64,000 bases of DNA from Opitutales bacterium (GTDB taxonomy: Bacteria > Verrucomicrobiota > Verrucomicrobiia > Opitutales > UBA2987). Position numbers and translations under genes: made by a program. Of this stretch, positions 8,231 through 16,103 are shown piece after piece (positions within the stretch are counted from its first letter, which is position 1; the number at the start of each line of letters is the position of its first letter). The stretch spans positions 62,001 through 126,000 of the forward strand of contig JAJFLU010000052.1 of assembly GCA_021772515.1 (NCBI GenBank). Reading direction: 5' to 3'. The notes under the pieces were generated by a model. The model was not told the DNA's origin. It saw nothing but the letters and a program-made list of their open reading frames with translations, and did no database searches.

Positions 8231-10789
8231 TTAGTTTGCCGACACCTTCCAGGAGGAGAGGTCAACCCCCTTGCGGATGGTATAAGTCGCCTTCCAGGCG
8301 GTTCCGTTCATGGTCCACAAAAGCAAATTTCCGCCCGTATGCTGCATCAGAAGATCGGGCTTCGAATCCCCATCGAAATCCTTCACGTTGCGAACCGTCC
8401 AGCCCTTCAGGTTAACCCCTTTACGGATGGCAAACGATCCCTTCCAGGCGGTTCCGTTCATCGTCCACAAAAGCAGATTTCCACCTGTGTGCTGCATGAG
8501 GATATCCGCTTTCCCATCGGCATCAAAGTCCGTCACCGCGCGAACCGTCCACCCATTCAGGTTAACCCCCTTGCGAATGGTGTAAGTCGCTTTCCAGGCC
8601 GTGTCATTCATCGTCCACAAGAGCAAATTGCCGCCCGTGTGCTGCATCAATATATCGGATTTCCCATCGCCGTCGAAATCAGCGCCCGAACGCACCGTCC
8701 ATCCGTTCAGGTTTACCCCCTTGCGAATGGTGTAGGTCGCTTTCCAGGCCGTGTCATTCATCGTCCACAAAAGCAAATTTCCGCCCGTATGCTGCATGAG
8801 GAGATCCGGCTTCGAATCATTGTCGTAGTCATTTACCTCGCGTACCGTCCAGCCGCGCAGGTCCACACCTTTGCGAATGGTGAAGGTGGCTTTCCATGAG
8901 CTTTCAGACATTTGCCACACGAGTAAATTCCCATTGGTATGCTGCATGAGAAGGTCCCGATCCCCATCACTGGATAAATCGCGTAATGCCCTCACCTTCC
9001 AGCCATTCAAATTCACCCCTTGCCGGATCGGCGCTGCCGCTTTCCAGTCAGTTCCGGCCATCAGCCAAAGGAGCAGATTACCATTGGTGTGCTGCATGAG
9101 GATGTCGTCCGTGCCGATGCTCAGGTCCGTAACAATCGCTTTTCCGAGATCAACCCGCCCATATCGGCTGAGGCCATTCAATGAGATTGGCCGAGCGACC
9201 GTGTAATACACCCGGTTAATCAGCGGATCCATTTCCGAGGCGGGAAACTGCGCCTTGAGAAGGGCAAAAACTCCACTCACCATCGGGGTGGCCATCGAGG
9301 TGCCGCTCTTGTAGGAATAGCTCGAATCACTGGCGAAATCGGTCGAGTAAATCGAGCTTCCGGGGGCGAAAACATCGACCGTTTTAAAGCCGTAGTTGGA
9401 AAAAGAGGAGCGACTTTCCGACGAAGTGGTCGATCCCACCGCCACAACGTTATTGGAAGCGTAGCTCGAGGGATAGTGCGGAGTGCTATCGTTGTTGGTA
9501 TTGTTATTACCCGCCGCAGCCACAAAAATGATCCCTTGGTCGCGGGCCGATTGGATGGCATTGAGGAGCAAGGTGGAGAAACCTCCCCCACCCCAGCTAT
9601 TATTCATAATATCCGCGTTTTGATTAATGGCGTAGGTGATTCCCTCAATCGCGTTTGATGTCGATCCACTGCCGTTGGACGCCAGAAATTTGACCGCCAT
9701 CAATTGCACATCCCATGCAACACCGGAAACTCCCGTAGCATTATTGCCAACCGCACCTATTGTCCCGGCCACATGGGTACCATGTCCGTGGTCGTCCATC
9801 GGATCGCCACTTCCGTTGATAATGGTATTGATGCCATAAATATCATCAATGTAGCCATTTCCATCGTCATCAACGCCGCCCGTTCCGGTGTTTTCGGCGG
9901 TATTGATCCACATGTTGCCCGCCAAATCCTGATGGGTGTAGCGAACACCGGTGTCAATCACCGCCACGACTACTCCTGAAGCGCTGGTGCGGGTATCCCA
10001 CGCAGACGGCGCATCAATCTGAGACATCCCATAAAGCAGCGAATAAGAGGGATCCGAGGGTACAGCCAGCGCTCCGTTTTCCTCCACAGAGTTTTCATCA
10101 TATAATAGTGCGGGATCGATGGTGGTCTCTTCGATCGCGTGAACAATATAATCGGGCTCAATGACCTCCACGAGACCACTTTTTAAAAAACCATACATCA
10201 CATCTTCCACTTTACGGCCCTTGTCGAAATCGATTATGGCCAATGTGCTGCCCCCGAAATTCTCATAATACTCGGTGACATGCGTCTCCAGTGAATAATG
10301 TAGTTGGCTGACATTGGAAACCGCCGAAAATTCATTGTATTTCACAAGCAATCGACCTTGCTCATAGGGAAATGCAAGTAATTGCGCCAAGGTTTGATCG
10401 ATTTCCAAATCCTCCGGGATTTCATCCGGCAACAGGTTTCCCGCCGGTGGAATCCTGGGCAAAAATTCCAATTCCGCAGCAAAATCGGCCAAGGTCAGCT
10501 CTCTTGATTCAACCGGCGAAGATATCCCTTTTGCCATTCCTGTTGGAGAAATTGATTCCCCTGATAATGGCCCCGCATTTGCCTCTGAAACGCCTACAGC
10601 AGGCTTATCCAAGGAGCTGAAATCAAGTGCGTGTTCAGGTTCTACCGGTTCATCAACCCGCCGTAAATTCCCCAGAGTTTCAACGGGTAATTTCGTATTT
10701 TCAGAATTCTTGGAGACGGCCAAAAATATCACCACGATTGAGGCAAGGCCGAGACACAAATACCATGCATTCTGTAATGTTTTCTTCAT
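8231..10789 (-). CDS. Secreted subtilisin-like S8 protease with six C-terminal tandem repeats
   Basis: Exported serine protease of 852 residues. An N-terminal hydrophobic segment (about 9-25) is a signal peptide or anchor. A propeptide-like region runs to about 220. The S8 domain (about 250-540) has an intact triad: Asp279 (VIDTG), His336 (HGTHVAG), Ser498 (GTSMATP), with Asn428 in AAGNNN. Residues 562-852 are six copies of a 50-residue unit built on LMQHTGGNLLLW...GWTVR...DFDGDGK, the acidic loop resembling FG-GAP/VCBS calcium sites. The gene interrupts the sugar operon and may act on surface proteins. A hairpin (10796-10822) lies in its leader. Confidence 0.9.
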   Translation of the reverse strand: MKKTLQNAWYLCLGLASIVVIFLAVSKNSENTKLPVETLGNLRRVDEPVEPEHALDFSSLDKPAVGVSEANAGPLSGESISPTGMAKGISSPVESRELTLADFAAELEFLPRIPPAGNLLPDEIPEDLEIDQTLAQLLAFPYEQGRLLVKYNEFSAVSNVSQLHYSLETHVTEYYENFGGSTLAIIDFDKGRKVEDVMYGFLKSGLVEVIEPDYIVHAIEETTIDPALLYDENSVEENGALAVPSDPSYSLLYGMSQIDAPSAWDTRTSASGVVVAVIDTGVRYTHQDLAGNMWINTAENTGTGGVDDDGNGYIDDIYGINTIINGSGDPMDDHGHGTHVAGTIGAVGNNATGVSGVAWDVQLMAVKFLASNGSGSTSNAIEGITYAINQNADIMNNSWGGGGFSTLLLNAIQSARDQGIIFVAAAGNNNTNNDSTPHYPSSYASNNVVAVGSTTSSESRSSFSNYGFKTVDVFAPGSSIYSTDFASDSSYSYKSGTSMATPMVSGVFALLKAQFPASEMDPLINRVYYTVARPISLNGLSRYGRVDLGKAIVTDLSIGTDDILMQHTNGNLLLWLMAGTDWKAAAPIRQGVNLNGWKVRALRDLSSDGDRDLLMQHTNGNLLVWQMSESSWKATFTIRKGVDLRGWTVREVNDYDNDSKPDLLMQHTGGNLLLWTMNDTAWKATYTIRKGVNLNGWTVRSGADFDGDGKSDILMQHTGGNLLLWTMNDTAWKATYTIRKGVNLNGWTVRAVTDFDADGKADILMQHTGGNLLLWTMNGTAWKGSFAIRKGVNLKGWTVRNVKDFDGDSKPDLLMQHTGGNLLLWTMNGTAWKATYTIRKGVDLSSWKVSAN
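8240..9105 (-). repeat. 150-bp tandem repeats inside the subtilase gene
   Basis: Five full 150-bp units and one partial unit encode the C-terminal repeats of the protease. The middle units are nearly identical at the DNA level (for example around 8590, 8740 and 8440), which points to recent duplication or gene conversion. Confidence 0.85.
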
Positions 10790-10795
10790 TTTGGA

Positions 10796-10822
10796 GGAGA
10801 GAATTATTTCAATTTTCTCTCC
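10796..10822. other. Inverted repeat in the subtilase leader
   Basis: GGAGAGAA (10796-10803) and TTCTCTCC (10815-10822) form a perfect 8-bp stem with an 11-base loop just upstream of the protease ATG on the minus strand. It may fold in the mRNA leader or bind a regulator; nothing more can be said. Confidence 0.4.
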
Positions 10823-10909
10823 TAAAAGTCGTCAGAATACAAAAAACTTCAGTGCCGACGGAATATAATTGAAATCGTTCGGCTTCACCGGCCAAAAAGG
10901 ATTTTCACT

Positions 10910-10938
10910 TTGACACGGTTTGAGTTCGTTGGTATCTA
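10910..10938 (+). promoter_or_regulatory. Candidate sigma-70 promoter for the PEP-CTERM gene
   Basis: A perfect TTGACA at 10910-10915 is followed after 17 bases by TATCTA at 10933-10938, a weak -10. The start codon at 10956 would leave a leader of only about ten bases. Confidence 0.35.
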
Positions 10939-10955
10939 TTTAATCTATTACAACA

Positions 10956-11645
10956 ATGCTCCACGAAATCCTTAAACAGTCCAAAAAATATTTCTGCACG
11001 GCGATGATCTTATTCAGCGTGTTGCCGGTATCGGGACAGATATTTTTCGGACCGGATGCGCGAACAATGTTTGAGGGTTTCAACAATGATTTTGGGGGCA
11101 GTTTTATCGATTTTAATTCCCTCCCCGCAGGAACCGCTCTCGATAACGAATTTTTCGCCAGCGATGGTGTTTCCTTTGCTTCGACCATCGGTACAAATGG
11201 CGTTCCTTTTTCGACCCCGCATAATATGGTTGTGTCAATCGGCTTCCCAAGTCGGGCAGGATGGATTGTAGGCACGCCATTTACCTGTTGTGACGATGGG
11301 GGCGTGGGTTATGACATCACCTTCGCCACTCCGCAGCGATGGGCCGGCCTGCAGCGCATTTGGAATACCAGCACGCTGACTCGATTTTTCGATTCTTCAG
11401 ACAATCTGCTCACGCCCGAACACTTTAATACGGTAAATTCCGAATTTGTCGGCTTTGTCGCTCTGTCGGATGATCCGGCCAACTGGATCGCGCGTATTCA
11501 GATCGATAGCGACTCAACCCGTCAGGTGGGCTACTCAGACGATCTGTTTTTCGGCACTGCGGCAATCCCGGAACCAGCAACAACCGCGTTGTTGGGGCTT
11601 GGTTTGCTCATGATATTCTTAGGTCGCCGCCGTTCCTTACAATGA
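10956..11645 (+). CDS. PEP-CTERM sorted exported protein
   Basis: Exported protein of 229 residues with an N-terminal signal peptide (hydrophobic stretch about 12-27, MILFSVLPVSGQ). It ends in a PEP-CTERM tail: IPEPATTALLGLG, a hydrophobic segment, then RRRS. Such tails are recognised by an exosortase and usually mean export to the cell surface in exopolysaccharide-producing bacteria. The central part (about 45-195) reads as a beta-rich lectin-like domain with FIDFNSLPAG and FATPQRWAGLQ. It is the only plus-strand gene inside the sugar cluster. The exosortase gene is not in the window. No clear ribosome-binding site precedes the ATG. Confidence 0.85.
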   Translation: MLHEILKQSKKYFCTAMILFSVLPVSGQIFFGPDARTMFEGFNNDFGGSFIDFNSLPAGTALDNEFFASDGVSFASTIGTNGVPFSTPHNMVVSIGFPSRAGWIVGTPFTCCDDGGVGYDITFATPQRWAGLQRIWNTSTLTRFFDSSDNLLTPEHFNTVNSEFVGFVALSDDPANWIARIQIDSDSTRQVGYSDDLFFGTAAIPEPATTALLGLGLLMIFLGRRRSLQ

Positions 11646-11671
11646 CCGGAATCGCAATGCCGAAAATAAGT

Positions 11672-13474
11672 TTACACCTCGATGGGCGAAACGATCATAT
11701 TGGATAAAAATTCCTCCCTCTCCAGAAAAGGCCACATGTCTTCGAGTGGCTTGGAGGCCATCGATCCATCCGGTTTTTGATACGAGGAGACCCGAGGTGT
11801 TCTTTGCTCACCGGGCAAGGCCATCACCTCGCAAACCATCGGCCCAGGCGCGTCGAGAATATCCTTGATTTCCTCCCTCAGATTCTCCTGATTTTCAATG
11901 CGTCGGGTCGGCAATCCATAGGCTGCAGCCACTTTGGTAATATCCGGCAGGGAAACACCGCTTTGGGCGTTGGCGCCGGTCAAGCGGTTAAAATAGGTCT
12001 CTTGGGAGCAGACAATTGATCCATATCCGCCGTTGTTGATAACAAAAAATTTAATGGGCAAATTCAGTCGCGCCACCGTCTCCATCTCCTGGATATTGAG
12101 CTGAAAACCCCCGTCCCCATCGACACAAACGGTGCGCTTGCCACCAGAGGCGAGGCAACCCCCGATACTGGCCGGCGGACCCAAACCCATCGGCCCCAAA
12201 CCCGTGGTAATATATACCCGCTGCCCTGCTTTTGCTTTGAACGCCACCAATAAAATCTCAATGGAATTGCCGGAACTCGCCGGAACCACCAAGTCGCCTT
12301 CATCCAGCTCTTCGCAAAGTATTTCCGTGAAATTGAACATGCTGACTTCTCCTTCAGCTTTGCGATGGTGATCTTGAACTATCGGGTATTTCACTTTCCA
12401 TTCGGCGCATCGATCAATCCATCCAGAACGGTCTTTTTGTTCGATGGAATTATCTTGATTCTGCAATTCGCACAAAAAATCTCCGGCGTCGGCACAAATC
12501 GGAAGAGCCAAAATCTCACTGAGTTTTTCGAGTTCCGCAGGATCGATATCCACCATAACTTTGGCTGCGCCCCGTGCCAGCCTCTCTGGAGCAAAAGCCG
12601 TCATAATCACATCCGTTCGAGCCCCCACCAGTAAAAGAAAATCCGAATTTTGCAGAGCGAAATTGGCTCCCCGTGAAGCGGATGGCGCGGGCCGACCAAC
12701 CAAAAGCGGGTGGGAGTCGGGAAACATGTCCATCGACATCCATGTTAGCCCAAAAGGCAAACCGAGGGTTTCCACAATCTTTTCTGCGGCTCTCTGAGCG
12801 TTTGCGAGGCGAACTCCGTTGCCGAAAACGATCAAGGGTCTCTCCGATTTATTGAGAAGCCGGACCACTTCTGCGACTTGATTCTTTAACTCCGAATCCG
12901 ACACGATTCCGGGAGTTTCCTCGGCAGTATAGCCGATTAGTGAAGCCGCATCGATCTGACTGGCCTGCACATCCAACGGAATGTCCAACCAAACCGGGCC
13001 CCGTCTTCCGCTCGTGGCCAAATGAACCGCTTTTTCCAGATGGTAGCGAATGGTGATTGGATCCGTCACCGTGACGGCATACTTGGTGATCGATTTCACC
13101 ATGGGAATGATGTCCACCTCCTGGACCCCCCGGTTTCGCAACCCGGAATCGCCCTTGAGATCAGCCCTTTTTACCTGCCCGGAAAGAACGAGCATGGGAG
13201 AGGAGTCCAGCCAACCACCGGCCACACCGGTAATCGCATTGGTAGCGCCCGGCCCTACCGTGACCATTGCCACGCCCAAGCGGTTGTTGTATTTGGCATA
13301 GGATTCTGCCGCAAAAGCGCAGGCCTGTTCATGCAAATTGCACACATATTCGATGTTCTTGCATTTGCCCAACGAATCGTTGAGGTGCATGGCGCCCCCG
13401 CCGGTCAGTAGGAAAACATGCCTGACACCATACTCGGCGAGGCGACGCATTACATAATCGGAAAGTTTCTCCAT
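11672..13474 (-). CDS. Acetolactate-synthase-like TPP enzyme, candidate for sugar branching (YerE-like)
   Basis: Thiamine diphosphate-dependent enzyme of 600 residues. Catalytic Glu49 lies in NLHEQACAFAAE. The C-terminal TPP motif runs from GDGGFQLN to VINNGGYGS. The middle domain has the Rossmann-like layout of acetolactate synthases. Fold alone would suggest acetolactate or oxalyl-CoA chemistry. Its place 19 bp downstream of rfbF, in a cluster with an E1 dehydrase, recalls YerE, which adds a two-carbon unit from pyruvate to a CDP-3,6-dideoxy-4-keto sugar in Yersinia. That assignment is inference. The frame opens 49 codons upstream, but ATG 13474 fits the family and avoids overlapping rfbF. 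Confidence 0.75.
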   Translation of the reverse strand: MEKLSDYVMRRLAEYGVRHVFLLTGGGAMHLNDSLGKCKNIEYVCNLHEQACAFAAESYAKYNNRLGVAMVTVGPGATNAITGVAGGWLDSSPMLVLSGQVKRADLKGDSGLRNRGVQEVDIIPMVKSITKYAVTVTDPITIRYHLEKAVHLATSGRRGPVWLDIPLDVQASQIDAASLIGYTAEETPGIVSDSELKNQVAEVVRLLNKSERPLIVFGNGVRLANAQRAAEKIVETLGLPFGLTWMSMDMFPDSHPLLVGRPAPSASRGANFALQNSDFLLLVGARTDVIMTAFAPERLARGAAKVMVDIDPAELEKLSEILALPICADAGDFLCELQNQDNSIEQKDRSGWIDRCAEWKVKYPIVQDHHRKAEGEVSMFNFTEILCEELDEGDLVVPASSGNSIEILLVAFKAKAGQRVYITTGLGPMGLGPPASIGGCLASGGKRTVCVDGDGGFQLNIQEMETVARLNLPIKFFVINNGGYGSIVCSQETYFNRLTGANAQSGVSLPDITKVAAAYGLPTRRIENQENLREEIKDILDAPGPMVCEVMALPGEQRTPRVSSYQKPDGSMASKPLEDMWPFLEREEFLSNMIVSPIEV

Positions 13475-13493
13475 AGCCGATACCCGGGGTTGA

Positions 13494-14309
13494 TCAAAAT
13501 GCAAAAGGAACCGGTTCGGGCTGGTTTTCCCAAATCTTCCAGGGCACTTTGCCGGATTTCCAGATTTCGTTGAGGAGGATTTGCTCGGTCGGCGTATCCA
13601 TCGGCTGCCAAAACCCTTCATGGCGAAAGGCGCAGAGTTTGCCCTCTGCGGTAATCTGCCTCATGGGCGCCTGTTCGAGCATCATGCGCGGGTCATCGGG
13701 TAGGTAATCGAATATTTTCCGGCTGCAAACCATGAACCCGCCATTGATATATCCGCCCACGGATTGAGGTTTCTCATTAAACCCGTCCACGTTAAACGAA
13801 GACGACAGGCAGAGATCGCCGAATCTGCCCGGAGGATGCACTGCCGTCATCGTGCAAACACTGTCCGTCCGTAAATGTTGGTCGATCGATGCGGGAATGT
13901 TAATATCGCCCACTCCATCGCCATAGGTGAGAAGGAAATGCTTATCATTGCCGAGGTATTTTTTAATCTTCCTGATGCGATAGGCGGTCATCGATTCCAA
14001 ACCTGTGTCCGCCAAGGTAACGGTCCAGTCTTCGCAATATCTCTGATTATGATAATGGATGCGCGGCTTGCCGCCGAAAGACATCGTAATATCGGAGGTA
14101 TGCCAAAAATAATTGCGGAAATACTCCCGAATGATGTCCCCTTTATAGCCGAGACAAAGGATGAAATCCTTATGCCCGTAATGGGCGTAGGTTTTCATAA
14201 TATGCCACAAAATTGGGCGATTGCCGACTGGAATCATTGGCTTGGGCCGATATTCGGTTTCCGCCTGGAGGCGTGTGCCTTTTCCGCCGCATAGGATGAC
14301 TACTTTCAT
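13494..14309 (-). CDS. rfbF: Glucose-1-phosphate cytidylyltransferase
   Basis: Makes CDP-glucose from CTP and glucose 1-phosphate, the entry step to CDP-3,6-dideoxysugars. The nucleotide-binding motif GGKGTRL is at residues 8-14, followed by the family markers EYRPKPMIPVGNRPILWH, GYKGDIIREYF and TYGDGVGDIN. The length of 271 is slightly above the usual 257. The C-terminal region has EGFWQPMDTPTEQ, typical of RfbF. It is followed after 19 bp by the TPP enzyme and preceded by the sulfotransferase. Start ATG 14309 with GGGAA about 6 bases upstream. RfbG, the next enzyme of the standard pathway, is not recognisable in the window. Confidence 0.93.
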   Translation of the reverse strand: MKVVILCGGKGTRLQAETEYRPKPMIPVGNRPILWHIMKTYAHYGHKDFILCLGYKGDIIREYFRNYFWHTSDITMSFGGKPRIHYHNQRYCEDWTVTLADTGLESMTAYRIRKIKKYLGNDKHFLLTYGDGVGDINIPASIDQHLRTDSVCTMTAVHPPGRFGDLCLSSSFNVDGFNEKPQSVGGYINGGFMVCSRKIFDYLPDDPRMMLEQAPMRQITAEGKLCAFRHEGFWQPMDTPTEQILLNEIWKSGKVPWKIWENQPEPVPFAF

Positions 14310-14367
14310 AACTCGTTCCCTTCTATATATTATCTAACTTTCAAGAGGCCCATTTACATTGTAATTT

Positions 14368-15207
14368 CTATGAAACCATTGCGGTTTCCTGCATACGCCT
14401 GATGTAATTGTCCTGAAACTCACGATTTTGGATACGGAATAATTCCAAATCGCTCTCGGTCACATTTTCTTCAATTAAAAGATTGGCGAATGATTCTCGG
14501 GCATTCTCGTAAAATTCCACATCCAAAGCATTGTGGGCCCTAATCGCCTCAAGTGTTTCCTCGGGTAATTCCCTATGCTTTGGCTTATTGTTGGCCACAT
14601 TCGAGGTTATATAATAAGGGGCTCGATCCCAATTTAGTTTTCTTTGCAGAAGCAGGAGTGTTTCATCGAACCGCTCCTGCAACCCGGCAAAAAGAAACTT
14701 GTTTTCCAAATTACCCAAGGCCCTTTCATAGTGATCTCTTGAGCAACTGAGACTCGTATTATAAAAATTGCTCAACGAGCGCACTTGGGCATTTTCACAG
14801 GTCCAGATGAGAAATCCTGTCCCGTAATCGCGAAGGCTGATATTTTCCTCAATTAATTTCTTATGGTAGGGATGGCCGGGTGTCCGAAGAACATAATAAT
14901 ATTCCGAAATAATTCGCTTAACCGGGTCTCGAAAAATCGCAAAATACTGGCTGGGTCCGGGCAGATATTGATCCCATCCGAATGACAGATGCCCTTTTAC
15001 CCAACGAAACTTGGCCCGCTCATCTTCCGGCAGCCGTACCATGATCTCTCTGGATTCCGGGATGTTGTTTCCGTCAATCGAAAATACCTCCCAAGGCGGG
15101 TACAAACGGTCAATCAGGTTGCAAAAAGTGATCCCACCCGTCTTGGGGATATGCACGAAGATGAAGGCGTTTTCCTTACTCAAATTTCTATTGTTTTGGT
15201 GGTCCAA
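14368..15207 (-). CDS. Sulfotransferase family protein
   Basis: PAPS-dependent sulfotransferase of the 2-O-sulfotransferase-like family, 279 residues. The 5'-phosphosulfate loop is VHIPKTGGITF (about 18-28), and the 3'-phosphate motif is IFRDPVKRIISEYYY near residue 113. It would transfer sulfate to a carbohydrate hydroxyl in the cytoplasm. TTG at 15207 is the start; AGGAA about 8 bases upstream supports it, and the frame opens there with only a short tail before the loop. It lies in the sugar cluster between rfbF and the PhyH gene, so a sulfated surface glycan is the likely product. Confidence 0.83.
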   Translation of the reverse strand: MDHQNNRNLSKENAFIFVHIPKTGGITFCNLIDRLYPPWEVFSIDGNNIPESREIMVRLPEDERAKFRWVKGHLSFGWDQYLPGPSQYFAIFRDPVKRIISEYYYVLRTPGHPYHKKLIEENISLRDYGTGFLIWTCENAQVRSLSNFYNTSLSCSRDHYERALGNLENKFLFAGLQERFDETLLLLQRKLNWDRAPYYITSNVANNKPKHRELPEETLEAIRAHNALDVEFYENARESFANLLIEENVTESDLELFRIQNREFQDNYIRRMQETAMVS

Positions 15208-15349
15208 TTTGAAAATTCCTGGGGCTTAGGAATCATTTATCGGCACATCTGCCCGTAATTTTACCCTTTCATCAGGATAAAATAAACAAGTTTGGCTATG
15301 GCGCTCGGCCAATAGCCGCTCCAGCCAAATCAGGACCTTGGCGCAGTAT

Positions 15350-16096
15350 TCAGGCAGGGGGGTCGGTCAACCGATTTTGTCCCACCTTGTCTTCCCCGCA
15401 AATTCGAATAAGTGAGTGCTCTAATCCGTCCCATTCAAGGACTTTGACGGCGGGAATAATAATTCGCGCGACCATACCCGTGCGAGGCAAATCGCTGCGA
15501 TTGGGTTCGGAGCGGTGGAGCGTTCGTTCATTGAATAGTATGAACTCACCCGGCTTCATTTCCAGATTTACCAGTTTTTCCTCCTCCACAAAACGGGGAT
15601 CCGCCATCTCGGCAAGTATCATGCTTTCTCCTGCTTTGATGTGGGGTATCGCCTTGTGATGGGCGCCGGGTATTATTTGAAGACAGCCGTTCTCAATCGT
15701 TGTCTCATCAATGGCAATCCAGACCGAAACTATCACCTCCGGTTCAATATAGGTCCAAAAATTTCCATCCTGATGCCACGGATTCTCCATCGAGCCCGGT
15801 TCCTTGATGAAAAACCCGGTTCTCCATAAAAACAAATCTGGACCGATTAGCGGGATAATCCGGTCAATAATCGTTGGGTCGGTAACAAGTTTGTATATAA
15901 AAGGAACGTCGAGATGGCGGTTCAAGCCAGGAGAAATTTGCGGATCGGTCTGGATCATGGAATCGATTTCCTTGCGAATGCCTGCCATTTCTTCGGGACT
16001 GCAAAGCGTATAGGGGCCAAGATAGCTTTGTTTGTGAAAAAGAGCCAATTCTTCGGGACTGAGAAGTGATTTGTTCGGGTGTGCGATTGTATTCAT
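15350..16096 (-). CDS. Phytanoyl-CoA dioxygenase (PhyH) family Fe(II)/2-oxoglutarate oxygenase
   Basis: Non-haem iron hydroxylase of 248 residues. The metal triad is visible as His108-x-Asp110 (WHQDGNFW) and His194 (ERTLHRSEPN). Arg205 follows 11 residues later as the 2-oxoglutarate anchor. PhyH proteins hydroxylate small molecules or lipids; in polysaccharide loci their targets are unknown. It starts 7 bp after the stop of the 1027-residue protein, so the two are probably co-transcribed. Start ATG 16096; no clear ribosome site. Confidence 0.85.
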   Translation of the reverse strand: MNTIAHPNKSLLSPEELALFHKQSYLGPYTLCSPEEMAGIRKEIDSMIQTDPQISPGLNRHLDVPFIYKLVTDPTIIDRIIPLIGPDLFLWRTGFFIKEPGSMENPWHQDGNFWTYIEPEVIVSVWIAIDETTIENGCLQIIPGAHHKAIPHIKAGESMILAEMADPRFVEEEKLVNLEMKPGEFILFNERTLHRSEPNRSDLPRTGMVARIIIPAVKVLEWDGLEHSLIRICGEDKVGQNRLTDPPA

Positions 16097-16103
16097 GAGT
16101 GTA

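Noticed and set aside
8310-8899. Plus-strand frames opposite the subtilase repeats
   Set aside because: They are shadows of the 150-bp repeat; the minus-strand protein has a full catalytic triad.
13475-13621. N-terminal extension of the TPP enzyme frame by 49 codons
   Set aside because: It overlaps the end of rfbF and translates to basic low-complexity sequence; ATG 13474 gives the normal family start.
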